A DNA stretch of 34,442 bases from Saprospiraceae bacterium. GTDB lineage: Bacteria; Bacteroidota; Bacteroidia; Chitinophagales; Saprospiraceae. A model generated the notes under the pieces. The model made no database searches, was not told the DNA's origin, and worked only from the letters and a program-made list of their open reading frames with translations. Position 1 is the first letter of the stretch. The number at the start of each line of letters is the position of its first letter. A program made the position numbers and the translations under genes. Shown piece by piece: positions 18,006 through 27,458 of the stretch. The stretch spans positions 1 through 34,442 of the forward strand of contig JAHDHB010000010.1 of NCBI GenBank assembly GCA_020631545.1. The letters run 5' to 3'.

Positions 18006-20414
18006 ATGAAAATTTTATTACCGTTGCTTGCTGTTTTTATCGTTAATTCGTTTTCTATTTATGCCCAATGCCCCACAGGAGAAGCAGAATTTCAAGTAAA
18101 TATTGTCCCCGACAATTATTATCAAGAAACTTCTTGGGATCTTCAAGATGAAGCAGGAAATATCTTGTTCGGTGGTGATTTGAGCGATGGGAATCCTTAT
18201 ACTTTCTCTGCCTGTGTTCCTTCTGGAAATTGCCTCACGTTTACCATTTACGATTCTTTTGGAGACGGCATCTGTTGTAGTTTTGGTCAAGGAAATTATC
18301 AGGTTTTAATAGATGGAACTGTTATTGGTTCTGGTGGTGATTTTGATGACGAAGAAACGGTCTTAATTACTTGCCCTCCAGGGGCTTCCTGTGAAGATTC
18401 TTTTGATGCCATAGAAGGCAGTAACCTCCCTGCCCCCTTTTTGAATACCTGGTATGAATTCACCCCAAGTTTTACAGGACTTTATGAAATAAACACTTGC
18501 CTCCCTGGTAATTCTTGTGGAAATACAACCTTGTGGGTGTATGACTACTGTACGGGATTGATTTGGGATGACACGAATGAAGGCTCCATTGCCTATTCCG
18601 ATGACAATTGTAGTGGTCTATTTTCTTCTTTAGATGTAGCACTCGTTGCAGGGCAAAACTATTATATTCGTATAAAGTACGATGCAGGTATCTGCCCAAT
18701 AAGTAGTGTCGATTGGACATTGACGTACTTGGGGGCAATTACGGGGTGTATGGATCCTAATTCTTGCAATTATAACCCAACAGCTACCCAAGATGATGGC
18801 TCTTGTATTTATGAAGGCAATCCCAATTGCCCCAATGGGCCAGATTTGATCATCCTACAAGACGTCTTAGAAACTTCCTTAACCTTAGATTACTTACCTA
18901 ATAATGATGCTTGCTTGATTCAAGAAGGTTGCGTCAGTGGTTATGGTACAAGGGAAGTCATTCGATTTACAACTCATATCAAAAATATTGGAGAATCAGA
19001 TTTTTATATTGGGGAGCCTCCTTTAAGTACATCAGAACCGAGTACGCAATGGGAATGGGATCCTTGCCATAACCATTGGCACTACGAAGGTTACGCAGAG
19101 TACTTATTGTACAACATGAATGATGGAACGGAATTACCCATTGGATTTAAAAATGGTTTCTGCGTCATGGACTTAGAGTGTAACGATGGAGGAAGCCCCA
19201 AATATAACTGCGGTAATCAAGGCATTACTAGCAAATGTGGCGACATATACGACTCTAGCCTTCAATGTCAATGGATAGATATAACCAATTTGGATCCTGG
19301 CCAATACATGCTAGTTGTTCGGGTAAACTGGGATTTTTCTCCTGATGCTCTTGGAAGAATAGAAACAGATTTTGACAATAACTGGGGACAAGTTTGCTTG
19401 GATATCACTAGAGATTCAACGACAGGAAACGCCGCCTTTTCTGTCTTGCCTATTTGTGATCCCTATACCGACTGCTTGGGTAACCTCTATGGAAATGCGC
19501 AATATGACTGTAATAATGTTTGTGCCGGCAGTTCTTTACAAGGCGATATTTTTGTAGATACCTTACGAAGCTTGGCCGATCTTAATGTTTATTTAGACGA
19601 ATGCTTATTGGATACTATTTCCGCCACCTCTTGCTTAGATTTGAATGATGATGGTGAAATTACCGTTACAGATGCTACGCTCCTATTCGACTGTCTCCTC
19701 CACGGTACCGGCCCCGTGCCCGGCACACACCAGCATACGCCCTGCGTTTACCCATACGCCGTACAAAACCCTACGGACGAAGTTACCCTCAAGCTAGGGG
19801 CTTTAAGTCTAGACGATTCCTTTGTCGATATCTTAATAAAAAATCCAACGGGTCGCGTTCTTTCCTTCGAATTTGACCTTTCTGGCCTTGATATCAATTA
19901 CATTATCAATCTCGCACCCAATTATTCACCCAATTACCAACATGCTGATGGTGAAATCATTGGGCTTCCTTACGATGAAGTTAGCCTCGACAAAAACTTT
20001 GATTTTATTCCCTTCATGCGTGTATTTTTCACTTCGATGACGGACAATGAAATTTGTATTTCGAACATTACTGATTTTGTAAATTCTAACTACGAAGAAA
20101 TGGTACACAGCATAGATCCTACTTGTCTTTCCCCTACTTTCGTAGCCTTAGAAGAGTCTTCAGTTAATCCTTTCCTTGCTAAGGTCATTCCAAACCCAGC
20201 GGCAAAATCAGCAACCTTATTTTTTGAGAACAATTCTAATCGGACCATAGCATTAGATATACTAGACATCACAGGTCAACAAATCCTCACTTTTCCTGCT
20301 ATTACCACTAGGGAAGTTCTTCTTCCCTTAAAAGAATTGCCCTCAGGCATCTACATCTTTAGGCTAAATGATGGGGAAAAAATGGGTAGTGGAAAATTTG
20401 TGGTACAAAATTAG
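18006..20414 (+). CDS. Secreted lysyl oxidase-like protein with dockerin-like EF-hand segment and T9SS type A sorting domain
   Basis: WEWDPCHNHWHYEGYAEY copper motif, IGFKNGFCVMDLECNDGGSPKYNCGNQGITSKCGDIYDSSLQCQWIDITNLDPGQYMLVVRVN colinear with animal LOX catalytic domains; CLDLNDDGEITVTDATLLFDCLL; VIPNPAAKSATLFF...GIYIFRLNDGEKMGSGKFVVQN. Confidence 0.9.
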   Translation: MKILLPLLAVFIVNSFSIYAQCPTGEAEFQVNIVPDNYYQETSWDLQDEAGNILFGGDLSDGNPYTFSACVPSGNCLTFTIYDSFGDGICCSFGQGNYQVLIDGTVIGSGGDFDDEETVLITCPPGASCEDSFDAIEGSNLPAPFLNTWYEFTPSFTGLYEINTCLPGNSCGNTTLWVYDYCTGLIWDDTNEGSIAYSDDNCSGLFSSLDVALVAGQNYYIRIKYDAGICPISSVDWTLTYLGAITGCMDPNSCNYNPTATQDDGSCIYEGNPNCPNGPDLIILQDVLETSLTLDYLPNNDACLIQEGCVSGYGTREVIRFTTHIKNIGESDFYIGEPPLSTSEPSTQWEWDPCHNHWHYEGYAEYLLYNMNDGTELPIGFKNGFCVMDLECNDGGSPKYNCGNQGITSKCGDIYDSSLQCQWIDITNLDPGQYMLVVRVNWDFSPDALGRIETDFDNNWGQVCLDITRDSTTGNAAFSVLPICDPYTDCLGNLYGNAQYDCNNVCAGSSLQGDIFVDTLRSLADLNVYLDECLLDTISATSCLDLNDDGEITVTDATLLFDCLLHGTGPVPGTHQHTPCVYPYAVQNPTDEVTLKLGALSLDDSFVDILIKNPTGRVLSFEFDLSGLDINYIINLAPNYSPNYQHADGEIIGLPYDEVSLDKNFDFIPFMRVFFTSMTDNEICISNITDFVNSNYEEMVHSIDPTCLSPTFVALEESSVNPFLAKVIPNPAAKSATLFFENNSNRTIALDILDITGQQILTFPAITTREVLLPLKELPSGIYIFRLNDGEKMGSGKFVVQN

Positions 20415-20616
20415 TGCGCAATAAAGAATACCCTTATTTTTTTCAATTCTCCCAAAAACACTTACAAACCTTCGGCGTCTTTATTTCGTTACGTCAAAGC
20501 CTATATTAGGTTTATAACATACCATGACGATAACATGATTTAAATAAATTATCACCAGATTTTGGTCAAAAAGAGAATCAAAATGGCCATTGGGGTAATT
20601 TTACTTAATCCTTGAG

Positions 20617-20624
20617 TATATTTG
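20617..20624 (+). promoter_or_regulatory. Putative Bacteroidota -7 element (TAnnTTTG)
   Basis: TATATTTG, 25 nt upstream of the ATG at 20650; upstream TTG at 20590-20592. Confidence 0.5.
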
Positions 20625-20649
20625 CACAAGGAAAATAGACCCACAACAG

Positions 20650-21702
20650 ATGTACGACATTATACTAAGTTTTATTACTGCATTTATGATTACTTACTTG
20701 GCTATCCCTTCGATAATTAAGATAGCTGAAGTAAAACATCTCTTTGATGAACCAGGAGAACGTACCTCGCATAGTTCGAGCGTACCCACCTTGGGCGGGC
20801 TTGCTATATTTGCAGGGCTCATATTTTCGGTTACTTTTTGGACACCTTTTGTAGTCTTTAACGAACTACAATATATTTTATGTGCGCTGATAATTATGTT
20901 CTTAATTGGTGCAAAAGATGACATTGTCCCCTTGACCCCCTCCAAAAAATTTATGGGTCAAATCTTAGCCACGTTCATCCTTGTCTTCAAGGCTAATGTA
21001 AAAATCACGAGCCTCTACGGCATCTTTGGAATCACGACTTTACCAGAGTTTGTAGCCATTCCATTGTCTATTTTCTCCATTATCGTTATCATCAACTCCA
21101 TCAACCTCATAGACGGGATTAATGGCCTTTCTGCTAGTATTGGTATTATTGTTACCTGCTCCTTTGGATGGTGGTTTCTCCAAGTCAGTCATATAGAACT
21201 TGCGATCATTTGCTTCGCGCTTTCGGGCTCCCTAGTCGCTTTTTTAAAATACAACTTCACTCCAGCGAAAATATTTATGGGAGACACGGGTTCACTCATT
21301 GTAGGGCTAATCTGTGCTATCTTGGCCATTACCTTTATTGAAGCCAACAAAGGTCTAGAACATCCCTACGCTTTCAAAGCTGTACCAGCAGTAGCTATCG
21401 GCGTCCTGATCGTTCCTCTATATGATACCTTACGCGTATTTACCCTTAGAATTTTAAAAGGGAAATCTCCTTTCAGTCCAGACCGAAATCATATCCATCA
21501 CTTGTTGATTGACATTGGGTTATCTCATATGCAAGCGACTAGTGTACTTGCCGTATTCAACATTCTTTTCATTGTTGCAGTTATTTTATTACAAGATCTA
21601 GGTTCCTTCTACCTATTGCTTGTTGTTCTTGCTTCGGCAACCGTATTGACGACCCTTCTCTACTACGCAGTCCAGAACAAAAAACGAAAAGCTGCTCAAT
21701 GA
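20650..21702 (+). CDS. MraY/WecA-like undecaprenyl-phosphate sugar-1-phosphate transferase
   Basis: FDEPGERTSHSSSVPTLGGLAIF, NSINLIDGINGLSASIG, IFMGDTGSLIVG, PFSPDRNHIHHLL. Confidence 0.95.
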   Translation: MYDIILSFITAFMITYLAIPSIIKIAEVKHLFDEPGERTSHSSSVPTLGGLAIFAGLIFSVTFWTPFVVFNELQYILCALIIMFLIGAKDDIVPLTPSKKFMGQILATFILVFKANVKITSLYGIFGITTLPEFVAIPLSIFSIIVIINSINLIDGINGLSASIGIIVTCSFGWWFLQVSHIELAIICFALSGSLVAFLKYNFTPAKIFMGDTGSLIVGLICAILAITFIEANKGLEHPYAFKAVPAVAIGVLIVPLYDTLRVFTLRILKGKSPFSPDRNHIHHLLIDIGLSHMQATSVLAVFNILFIVAVILLQDLGSFYLLLVVLASATVLTTLLYYAVQNKKRKAAQ

Positions 21703-22076
21703 ATTATCTAGCAGTATTTATCGGCGGAGGGCTTGGCAGTATTTGCCGTTATGGCATTGCCAAACTCCTTGCCCCTTGGCAATTCACCTTTCCTTATGCA
21801 ACCTTGATTGCCAACATATTAAGTTGCATTGTCCTAGGCATTTTTGTTGCTTTAGTTGCTAAAAATGCCATCCACGACACCATCCGTCTACTCATCATGG
21901 TCGGTTTTTGTGGGGGATTCAGTACCTTTTCTACCTTTACGAACGAGACCTTTCGTCTTTTTGAAACCGGAAACTTACTTTACGGCTTTACTAATGTGTT
22001 CCTTAGTCTAATTCTTTGTGTATTTTCCATATATTTGGGTGTTATTTTAGGAAATTCTATCTTCCTCGAAAAATAG
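21699..22076 (+). CDS. crcB: Fluoride efflux transporter CrcB
   Basis: GGGLGSICRYGIAK, TLIANILSCIVLGIF, GFCGGFSTFSTFTNET; ATGA overlap with the preceding CDS. Confidence 0.95.
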   Translation: MNYLAVFIGGGLGSICRYGIAKLLAPWQFTFPYATLIANILSCIVLGIFVALVAKNAIHDTIRLLIMVGFCGGFSTFSTFTNETFRLFETGNLLYGFTNVFLSLILCVFSIYLGVILGNSIFLEK

Positions 22077-22185
22077 GTTCATTTTGATCAAAATTTGAAC
22101 CGATAGGAGAGTATGATTCTTAACAGCCCCTAAGCGTCTTTTTAAATAAATAAAGATTAAAAAGACTCCAAATACACGTCGCATC

Positions 22186-23124
22186 ATGGAGATCACAAAA
22201 GAAATGCAAAGCCGGCTAGAGCTCTTAGAGAAAAAATTTGCCTCCTTAGGTCAAAGTATGGAGGCCTACTTGGACGGCCTTTTATATGCCGATTATTTAA
22301 CCTATTGGGATTACATTCGGGTAGATACGCTTTTGAGTCTGCAACAACCACTTACGCCATTTCCTGACGAAAAAATCTTCATTCTCTACCATCAAATTAC
22401 CGAATTATACTTCAAACTAATACGGAATGCGGTAGAACAACTACAAAAAGAAGAACAACTTAGTCCTCAACTTTTTAAGCGCCAAATTAAGCGAATTAAC
22501 GGCTATTTCGAGCAGTTAATCAATTCCTTTGGAATTATGATCGAAGGAATGGACAAGGAGGAATTCTTGAAGTTTCGAATGAGTCTACTTCCTGCTAGCG
22601 GATTCCAATCTGCACAGTATCGAATGATTGAGATTATCAGCACGGATATGCCTTGCCTTGTACATTACCAAAGGAGAGAAGGCATTACGCCTGAAAACTC
22701 TATCCATGATTTATACCAAAACATCTACTGGAAATTTGGCGCAACAGAACTCGCTACAGGGAAAAAAACCTTGACCCTTAAGCAGTTTGAAGTAAAATAT
22801 GGCGAACAATTAGTTCGTTTGGCACAAAAAGTAAAAGATTGCAATATTTGGCAACTCTACAAAAAATTGCCTAAAGAAGCGCAAGCAGACGAATCCATTA
22901 TCCAAGCGTTGAAAGAACACGATATAAATGCCAATGTTTTATGGCCTCTATCCCACTATCGTTCTGCTGTTAAGCACTTAAATCGACAACCAGAAATTAT
23001 CGCTGCCACAGGAGGAACCAACTGGCAACAATACTTACCCCCTAGAAATCAACGCATCATCTTCTACCCAGAGTTGTGGACAGAAGAAGAATTGGAAAAT
23101 TGGGGGAAAAGTGTGCGATTTTAA
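22186..23124 (+). CDS. kynA: Tryptophan 2,3-dioxygenase family protein
   Basis: TYWDYIRVDTLLSLQ, DEKIFILYHQITELYFKL, RMSLLPASGFQSAQYRMIE, ATGGTNWQQYLPP. Confidence 0.95.
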   Translation: MEITKEMQSRLELLEKKFASLGQSMEAYLDGLLYADYLTYWDYIRVDTLLSLQQPLTPFPDEKIFILYHQITELYFKLIRNAVEQLQKEEQLSPQLFKRQIKRINGYFEQLINSFGIMIEGMDKEEFLKFRMSLLPASGFQSAQYRMIEIISTDMPCLVHYQRREGITPENSIHDLYQNIYWKFGATELATGKKTLTLKQFEVKYGEQLVRLAQKVKDCNIWQLYKKLPKEAQADESIIQALKEHDINANVLWPLSHYRSAVKHLNRQPEIIAATGGTNWQQYLPPRNQRIIFYPELWTEEELENWGKSVRF

Positions 23125-23186
23125 ATGTTGAAATGTGTTGGAATCTAGCTTCCTTTTAAAGCGTGAGTCTTCTGTCATAGGTTCTT

Positions 23187-23810
23187 CTACGAAACCACCT
23201 TCTCCGAGCTTACCAAGCTCCTCACCGCAAGATCAACACCACGAAGAAGCATATTCGCAGGAAGGGAAGGGTAGATCGTTTTATTTTTCTTTATTAAACT
23301 CGCTGCTATCTCTGTTGTAAAAGGTAAGTGAATGAAAAGCGCTTCAGCAGAATGTCGAGCCGCCCATTTCAAGGAAAGGTAGAAGATATGGTTACAAAGG
23401 TAGGTGCCGGCATGATTGGAGCGAACAGCGGGAATCCCTGCTTCACAAAGTTCCAAGGCTAGTTTTTCCGTATTGATGTGTGTGTGATAAGCACTGTTTT
23501 TGTGGCCATCTACGGCAAAATGCGTCTTCTCTCCCATCGGATCAAATCCAGCATTTATAGCAAAAGTCTCTAAACACATAGCCCCTCGCCTAGCATCTAG
23601 GCCCAAATTGAGGATAAGATCAGGGCGATATTCATCCAAAAGCTTTGGGTAACTAGCAGAAACGACTTCAAAATCCGATTTATAAATCGCCTTACGAAGT
23701 TGAATATCCGAACTTGGCAAAAACTCCTCAACCAACGATTCTGTAGGGTTTACAGGATGAGGTGAGAAGGCTTCGAAACCCGTGAGCAGTACTTTTGGAT
23801 AGTTTGGCAT
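23187..23810 (-). CDS. pcp: Pyroglutamyl-peptidase I family protein (C15)
   Basis: KVLLTGFEAFSPHPVNPTESLVEE, LNLGLDARRG, HAGTYLCNHIFYLSL with catalytic Cys, FIHLPF. Confidence 0.93.
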   Translation of the reverse strand: MPNYPKVLLTGFEAFSPHPVNPTESLVEEFLPSSDIQLRKAIYKSDFEVVSASYPKLLDEYRPDLILNLGLDARRGAMCLETFAINAGFDPMGEKTHFAVDGHKNSAYHTHINTEKLALELCEAGIPAVRSNHAGTYLCNHIFYLSLKWAARHSAEALFIHLPFTTEIAASLIKKNKTIYPSLPANMLLRGVDLAVRSLVSSEKVVS

Positions 23811-24030
23811 AAGGCAGCGATTTTATTAGCAGAAGCTAATGATCTTTTTCTTTATGATTATCAGCGTTTCTAAGGGCAAAAAGAACAATTCATAATTTGT
23901 GATCCTGTTAGAAATCATTCCAAAACGCGTCACAAAAATAAGGACAAAAAACATAAACAAGTCCGAAAATATACATTTTATCTCAGAGAATGAAAAAAAT
24001 AGGGCTCACTTTTTTACTATTTTAAAGATT

Positions 24031-24181
24031 GAGGCCACTCCAAAAAGACTCCTCTGCAAAAAAGGATGTGAGATTTATGAAGTATGATGTTTATTACTTG
24101 CTAACAAATATTAATTTACGCTAGGAAAATTTCACACATCTCACCTCATAAGTCGTATTTTTTCATTTATTCCTACTTTTC
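24031..24181 (+). repeat. Copy C of the ~150-bp dispersed palindromic repeat
   Basis: 151 bp, roughly 80% identical by eye to 13200-13350 without gaps. Confidence 0.9.
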
Positions 24182-24387
24182 AAGAATATCAAGTAAAAAA
24201 AATTAAAAAGGTCGTATCGAACCAACTTTTTAAGGTCTTTCGAAAAACGCTTGCTAATTCGTTTTTGTAGCCAGAAATCCTTCTCTTAAAAAAAGCACCC
24301 TTTGTCTATCAACATTTTCAAGCGATAAGGAAGAAAATTCATCGCTACTTATTTATCAGTTCAACCACTTGTTCTTTTGATTTTCTG

Positions 24388-24395
24388 TATTTTTG
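24388..24395 (+). promoter_or_regulatory. Putative Bacteroidota -7 element immediately before the start codon
   Basis: TATTTTTG ends only 4 nt before the ATG at 24400; TTG at 24369-24371 could serve as the -33 element. Confidence 0.5.
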
Positions 24396-24399
24396 CGCC

Positions 24400-25668
24400 A
24401 TGAGTTTTCGAAACAAGGCACCAGAGCTACGAGAGATCACCAAAATCTCTCTACATGAACCCATTAGACATCAATTGGACAATGGGATTCCTTTGTACGA
24501 AGTACATATGGGAACACAAGCACTCCTAAAGCTCGATATTATTTTTTTTGCCGGACGCTGGTATGAGTCTCATCCCCTTGTAGCACGAGCTACAGCCCTG
24601 CTTCTAAAGGAAGGAACTCAACAAAAATCATCTGCCGAAATTGCAGAAATAGTTGATTTCTATGGTGGTTCCCTTAAAACAGGAGGAAATTTGGATACGG
24701 CCACGCTTTCCCTTTTTTGCCTAAACAAACACTTTGATAAACTCCTAACTCTTGTCCACGAAATCCTAACCAAACCCGTTTTTCCGCAAAAAGAATTAGA
24801 CAATTACACTCGGACTGCCAAGATGAACTTGGAAATTGAGCAAACAAAAAACGACATTGTTGCCTATCGTGAAGTCACAGCAGCCATGTATGGCGATAAT
24901 CATCCTTATGGTTATAACAGCACAGCGGCAGACTATGATCGACTCAAAAGAGAAGATTTAGTCAACCATTTTCACCAAAACTACCATGCAGGAAACTGCC
25001 AGATAATTTTAAGCGGCAAAACTTCTGAGACTCAAGTTCAACGTATCAACGGATTGTTAGGAAACAAATTTCCCCTTGGCGAAAAACGCTCTATTACACA
25101 TGTTCCAACACCTTACCCCAATAAAAAAATAAAACTAACCATCCCGAATTCTGTCCAAACAGCCATTCGTATTGGTCGTGTTTTGCCTTCCAGAAAACAT
25201 CCAGACTATTTTGGATTATTATTGCTTAACACCCTACTTGGTGGTTATTTTGGCTCCAGATTGATGAGCAACATCCGTGAAGACAAGGGCTATACTTACG
25301 GTATTTATTCTACTATCGACAATATGTTGTCCGGCAACTATTTTTACATTGCCACCGAAACGGGGAGCGAAGTCACAGCTCCCGCGCTAGAGGAAATTTA
25401 CAAAGAGTTAAAGCGTCTTCGCGAAGAACCTGCTAGCTCAGAAGAGTTAGAAAAACTGCGCAATTACCTACTCGGCACCTTACTTACTAGCATGGATGGC
25501 CCTTTTAATATAGCTAGACTCGTAAAAACACTTGTTCTTGAAAATCTAAACCCTTCGTTTTTTCAAGACTTTATTCAAGCCATAAAAACCATTCAACCCA
25601 AAGATTTACAAGCTTTAGCTCAAAAATATTTACAAGAAGAAGACCTCTACGAAATCCTAGTAAGCTAA
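24400..25668 (+). CDS. M16 family metallopeptidase-like protein (possibly non-catalytic)
   Basis: M16 fold signatures (LLLNTLLGGYFGSRLMSNIREDKGYTYGIYS); no intact HxxEH zinc motif at the usual N-terminal position (ATALLLKEGTQ). Confidence 0.9.
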   Translation: MSFRNKAPELREITKISLHEPIRHQLDNGIPLYEVHMGTQALLKLDIIFFAGRWYESHPLVARATALLLKEGTQQKSSAEIAEIVDFYGGSLKTGGNLDTATLSLFCLNKHFDKLLTLVHEILTKPVFPQKELDNYTRTAKMNLEIEQTKNDIVAYREVTAAMYGDNHPYGYNSTAADYDRLKREDLVNHFHQNYHAGNCQIILSGKTSETQVQRINGLLGNKFPLGEKRSITHVPTPYPNKKIKLTIPNSVQTAIRIGRVLPSRKHPDYFGLLLLNTLLGGYFGSRLMSNIREDKGYTYGIYSTIDNMLSGNYFYIATETGSEVTAPALEEIYKELKRLREEPASSEELEKLRNYLLGTLLTSMDGPFNIARLVKTLVLENLNPSFFQDFIQAIKTIQPKDLQALAQKYLQEEDLYEILVS

Positions 25669-25739
25669 GCCCTAAGTTGGTTTCAGCCGAGAAGTACTAC
25701 TGATATCCTTGTGGCACAGCATATCGGCAGAAGCCATTG

Positions 25740-26771
25740 TTAGCGAGACACATCGGCGACCATCATTAGTTGAAAAATTTTATCCAAAATAATCGGAACA
25801 TTGGACAGAATAATTTGGTGACCCATATTTTCGATCCAAAGCGATTCTGCATTGGGAATGATTTGCGCACACTTTTCACCATGCTCGAAAGGAATCAACT
25901 TATCCAACTTTCCATGTATAATCAAAGTGGGTTGGCTTAAGACAGATAGGCTTTTGTATCTTCCTCCAGAGTTTTCGATAGCTGCTACTTGGCGATCCAT
26001 AGCCTTTGGGTTATAACCTTTACGTTTTCTTAGGTTATACAACACTTCCCTAGCAACACCTATGGTATTCAATGGACTTTCAGGCTTTCCAAGTAAACGG
26101 TTTCGAACGGCCAAGTGATGCTTGATTATATTTTGCTCTGATTGAACAAAGTATTTCAGTCTCAACTTATACAAATCCCACAAAAATGACTTCGGAACCT
26201 TAGGCAAATCGGGATCTTCAACAAACCCAGAAGACATTACCGAAGACAAGGAAAGAACCCTATCAGGATATTGAATAGCCATGACCTGTGCAATCATTCC
26301 TCCCAAAGAAAGACCGATAACATGGGTATGTTTTACCCCCACAGCATTCAAGACAGCAAGACCGTCTCGCGCCATATCTTCCAACAAAAAAGGTTTGTCA
26401 TCTTCCTCCATCCAATCCGACAGCCCCGTACATCGATTATCAAATCGTATGACTCGATACCCTGCATTTACAATAGGATCTATAAAGTGATTGCTCCAAG
26501 CTAAGGCATCCAAGGAAAGCCCCATGATCAACAGAACCGTTCCCCTCACCGTATCTTTGGGCATCCGCACTTCATACCAGATGTTTACATCATCGTTTTG
26601 TGCGATACCCGTCTTACCCTGCACTAATTCAGGTAGTTCTGTGCTAAACACTTCTTCAAGGACTTGTTCAGCATCCGAAGGAAGAGGAGGTGCCGTAAAG
26701 GATACATAACCCCAAATTAGGCCAAAAAATAGCAATAAACCAAGAATCACTTTACCTAATGATTTTTTCAT
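25740..26771 (-). CDS. Alpha/beta hydrolase
   Basis: VLLIMGLSLDALAW, VIRFDNRCTGLSD, HVIGLSLGGMIAQVMA nucleophile elbow, PTLIIHGKLDKLIPFEHG. Confidence 0.93.
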   Translation of the reverse strand: MKKSLGKVILGLLLFFGLIWGYVSFTAPPLPSDAEQVLEEVFSTELPELVQGKTGIAQNDDVNIWYEVRMPKDTVRGTVLLIMGLSLDALAWSNHFIDPIVNAGYRVIRFDNRCTGLSDWMEEDDKPFLLEDMARDGLAVLNAVGVKHTHVIGLSLGGMIAQVMAIQYPDRVLSLSSVMSSGFVEDPDLPKVPKSFLWDLYKLRLKYFVQSEQNIIKHHLAVRNRLLGKPESPLNTIGVAREVLYNLRKRKGYNPKAMDRQVAAIENSGGRYKSLSVLSQPTLIIHGKLDKLIPFEHGEKCAQIIPNAESLWIENMGHQIILSNVPIILDKIFQLMMVADVSR

Positions 26772-27458
26772 CTGTTAATATCTTGAAAACAATTTTCTTA
26801 AAACAAGGATAACGAATCTCTAGGAAATCCGTGGGTTTGATCGATAATTACCATGAAGACTTTTCACGATATTTTTAAGTGGTAACAACATCTTTCACAT
26901 TTACCTAATCAACACTGAAGAGCAATCCTCTCTAGTATTTTGTAGTGAAGCAAGCACAATTATTTGCCCCTAAGCTATAACCATCACCCAATTTAAGGTT
27001 TTTCGCTTTTTTATCCTGAATTATTCCAAAAGTATTCTTAAATCAATTTATGTTAAAGTTTTCATTTTTACTCAAAACGGAACAAAATGTGTTGACTAAT
27101 TCAACTATTAGAAATAACTTGTAATTATCTAGTTCTACTCCTGCAATCCTCAGTACAGTTAATTAAAGCAAAAAACTTTCTAGTTTTAGTAAAACATTAT
27201 AAACCTTGACAGTCTTTAAGATAAAGAAGTCAAGCCCTATCCCCTGTATTGATATTTTTTCATTCATCTACTTGGTAAAGATCTTTTCAGCAAGGTTTTT
27301 TTCCTTAGGGTTTCCTATTTCTTAAGGAGTTCATTTAATGGATACTTTAAATTTTTCTAAAAATTTGACTCCAATTCTGTGCTATTTTGAGTATTAGGGA
27401 ATACCGTATTTAGATATATTGCTACTAGAGTTTCAACCAAGTAAAAAAACAATTTACA

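Noticed and set aside
23135-23320. Plus-strand 61-aa ORF after the tryptophan dioxygenase
   Set aside because: Low-complexity Ser/Pro-rich and overlaps the pcp gene on the opposite strand.
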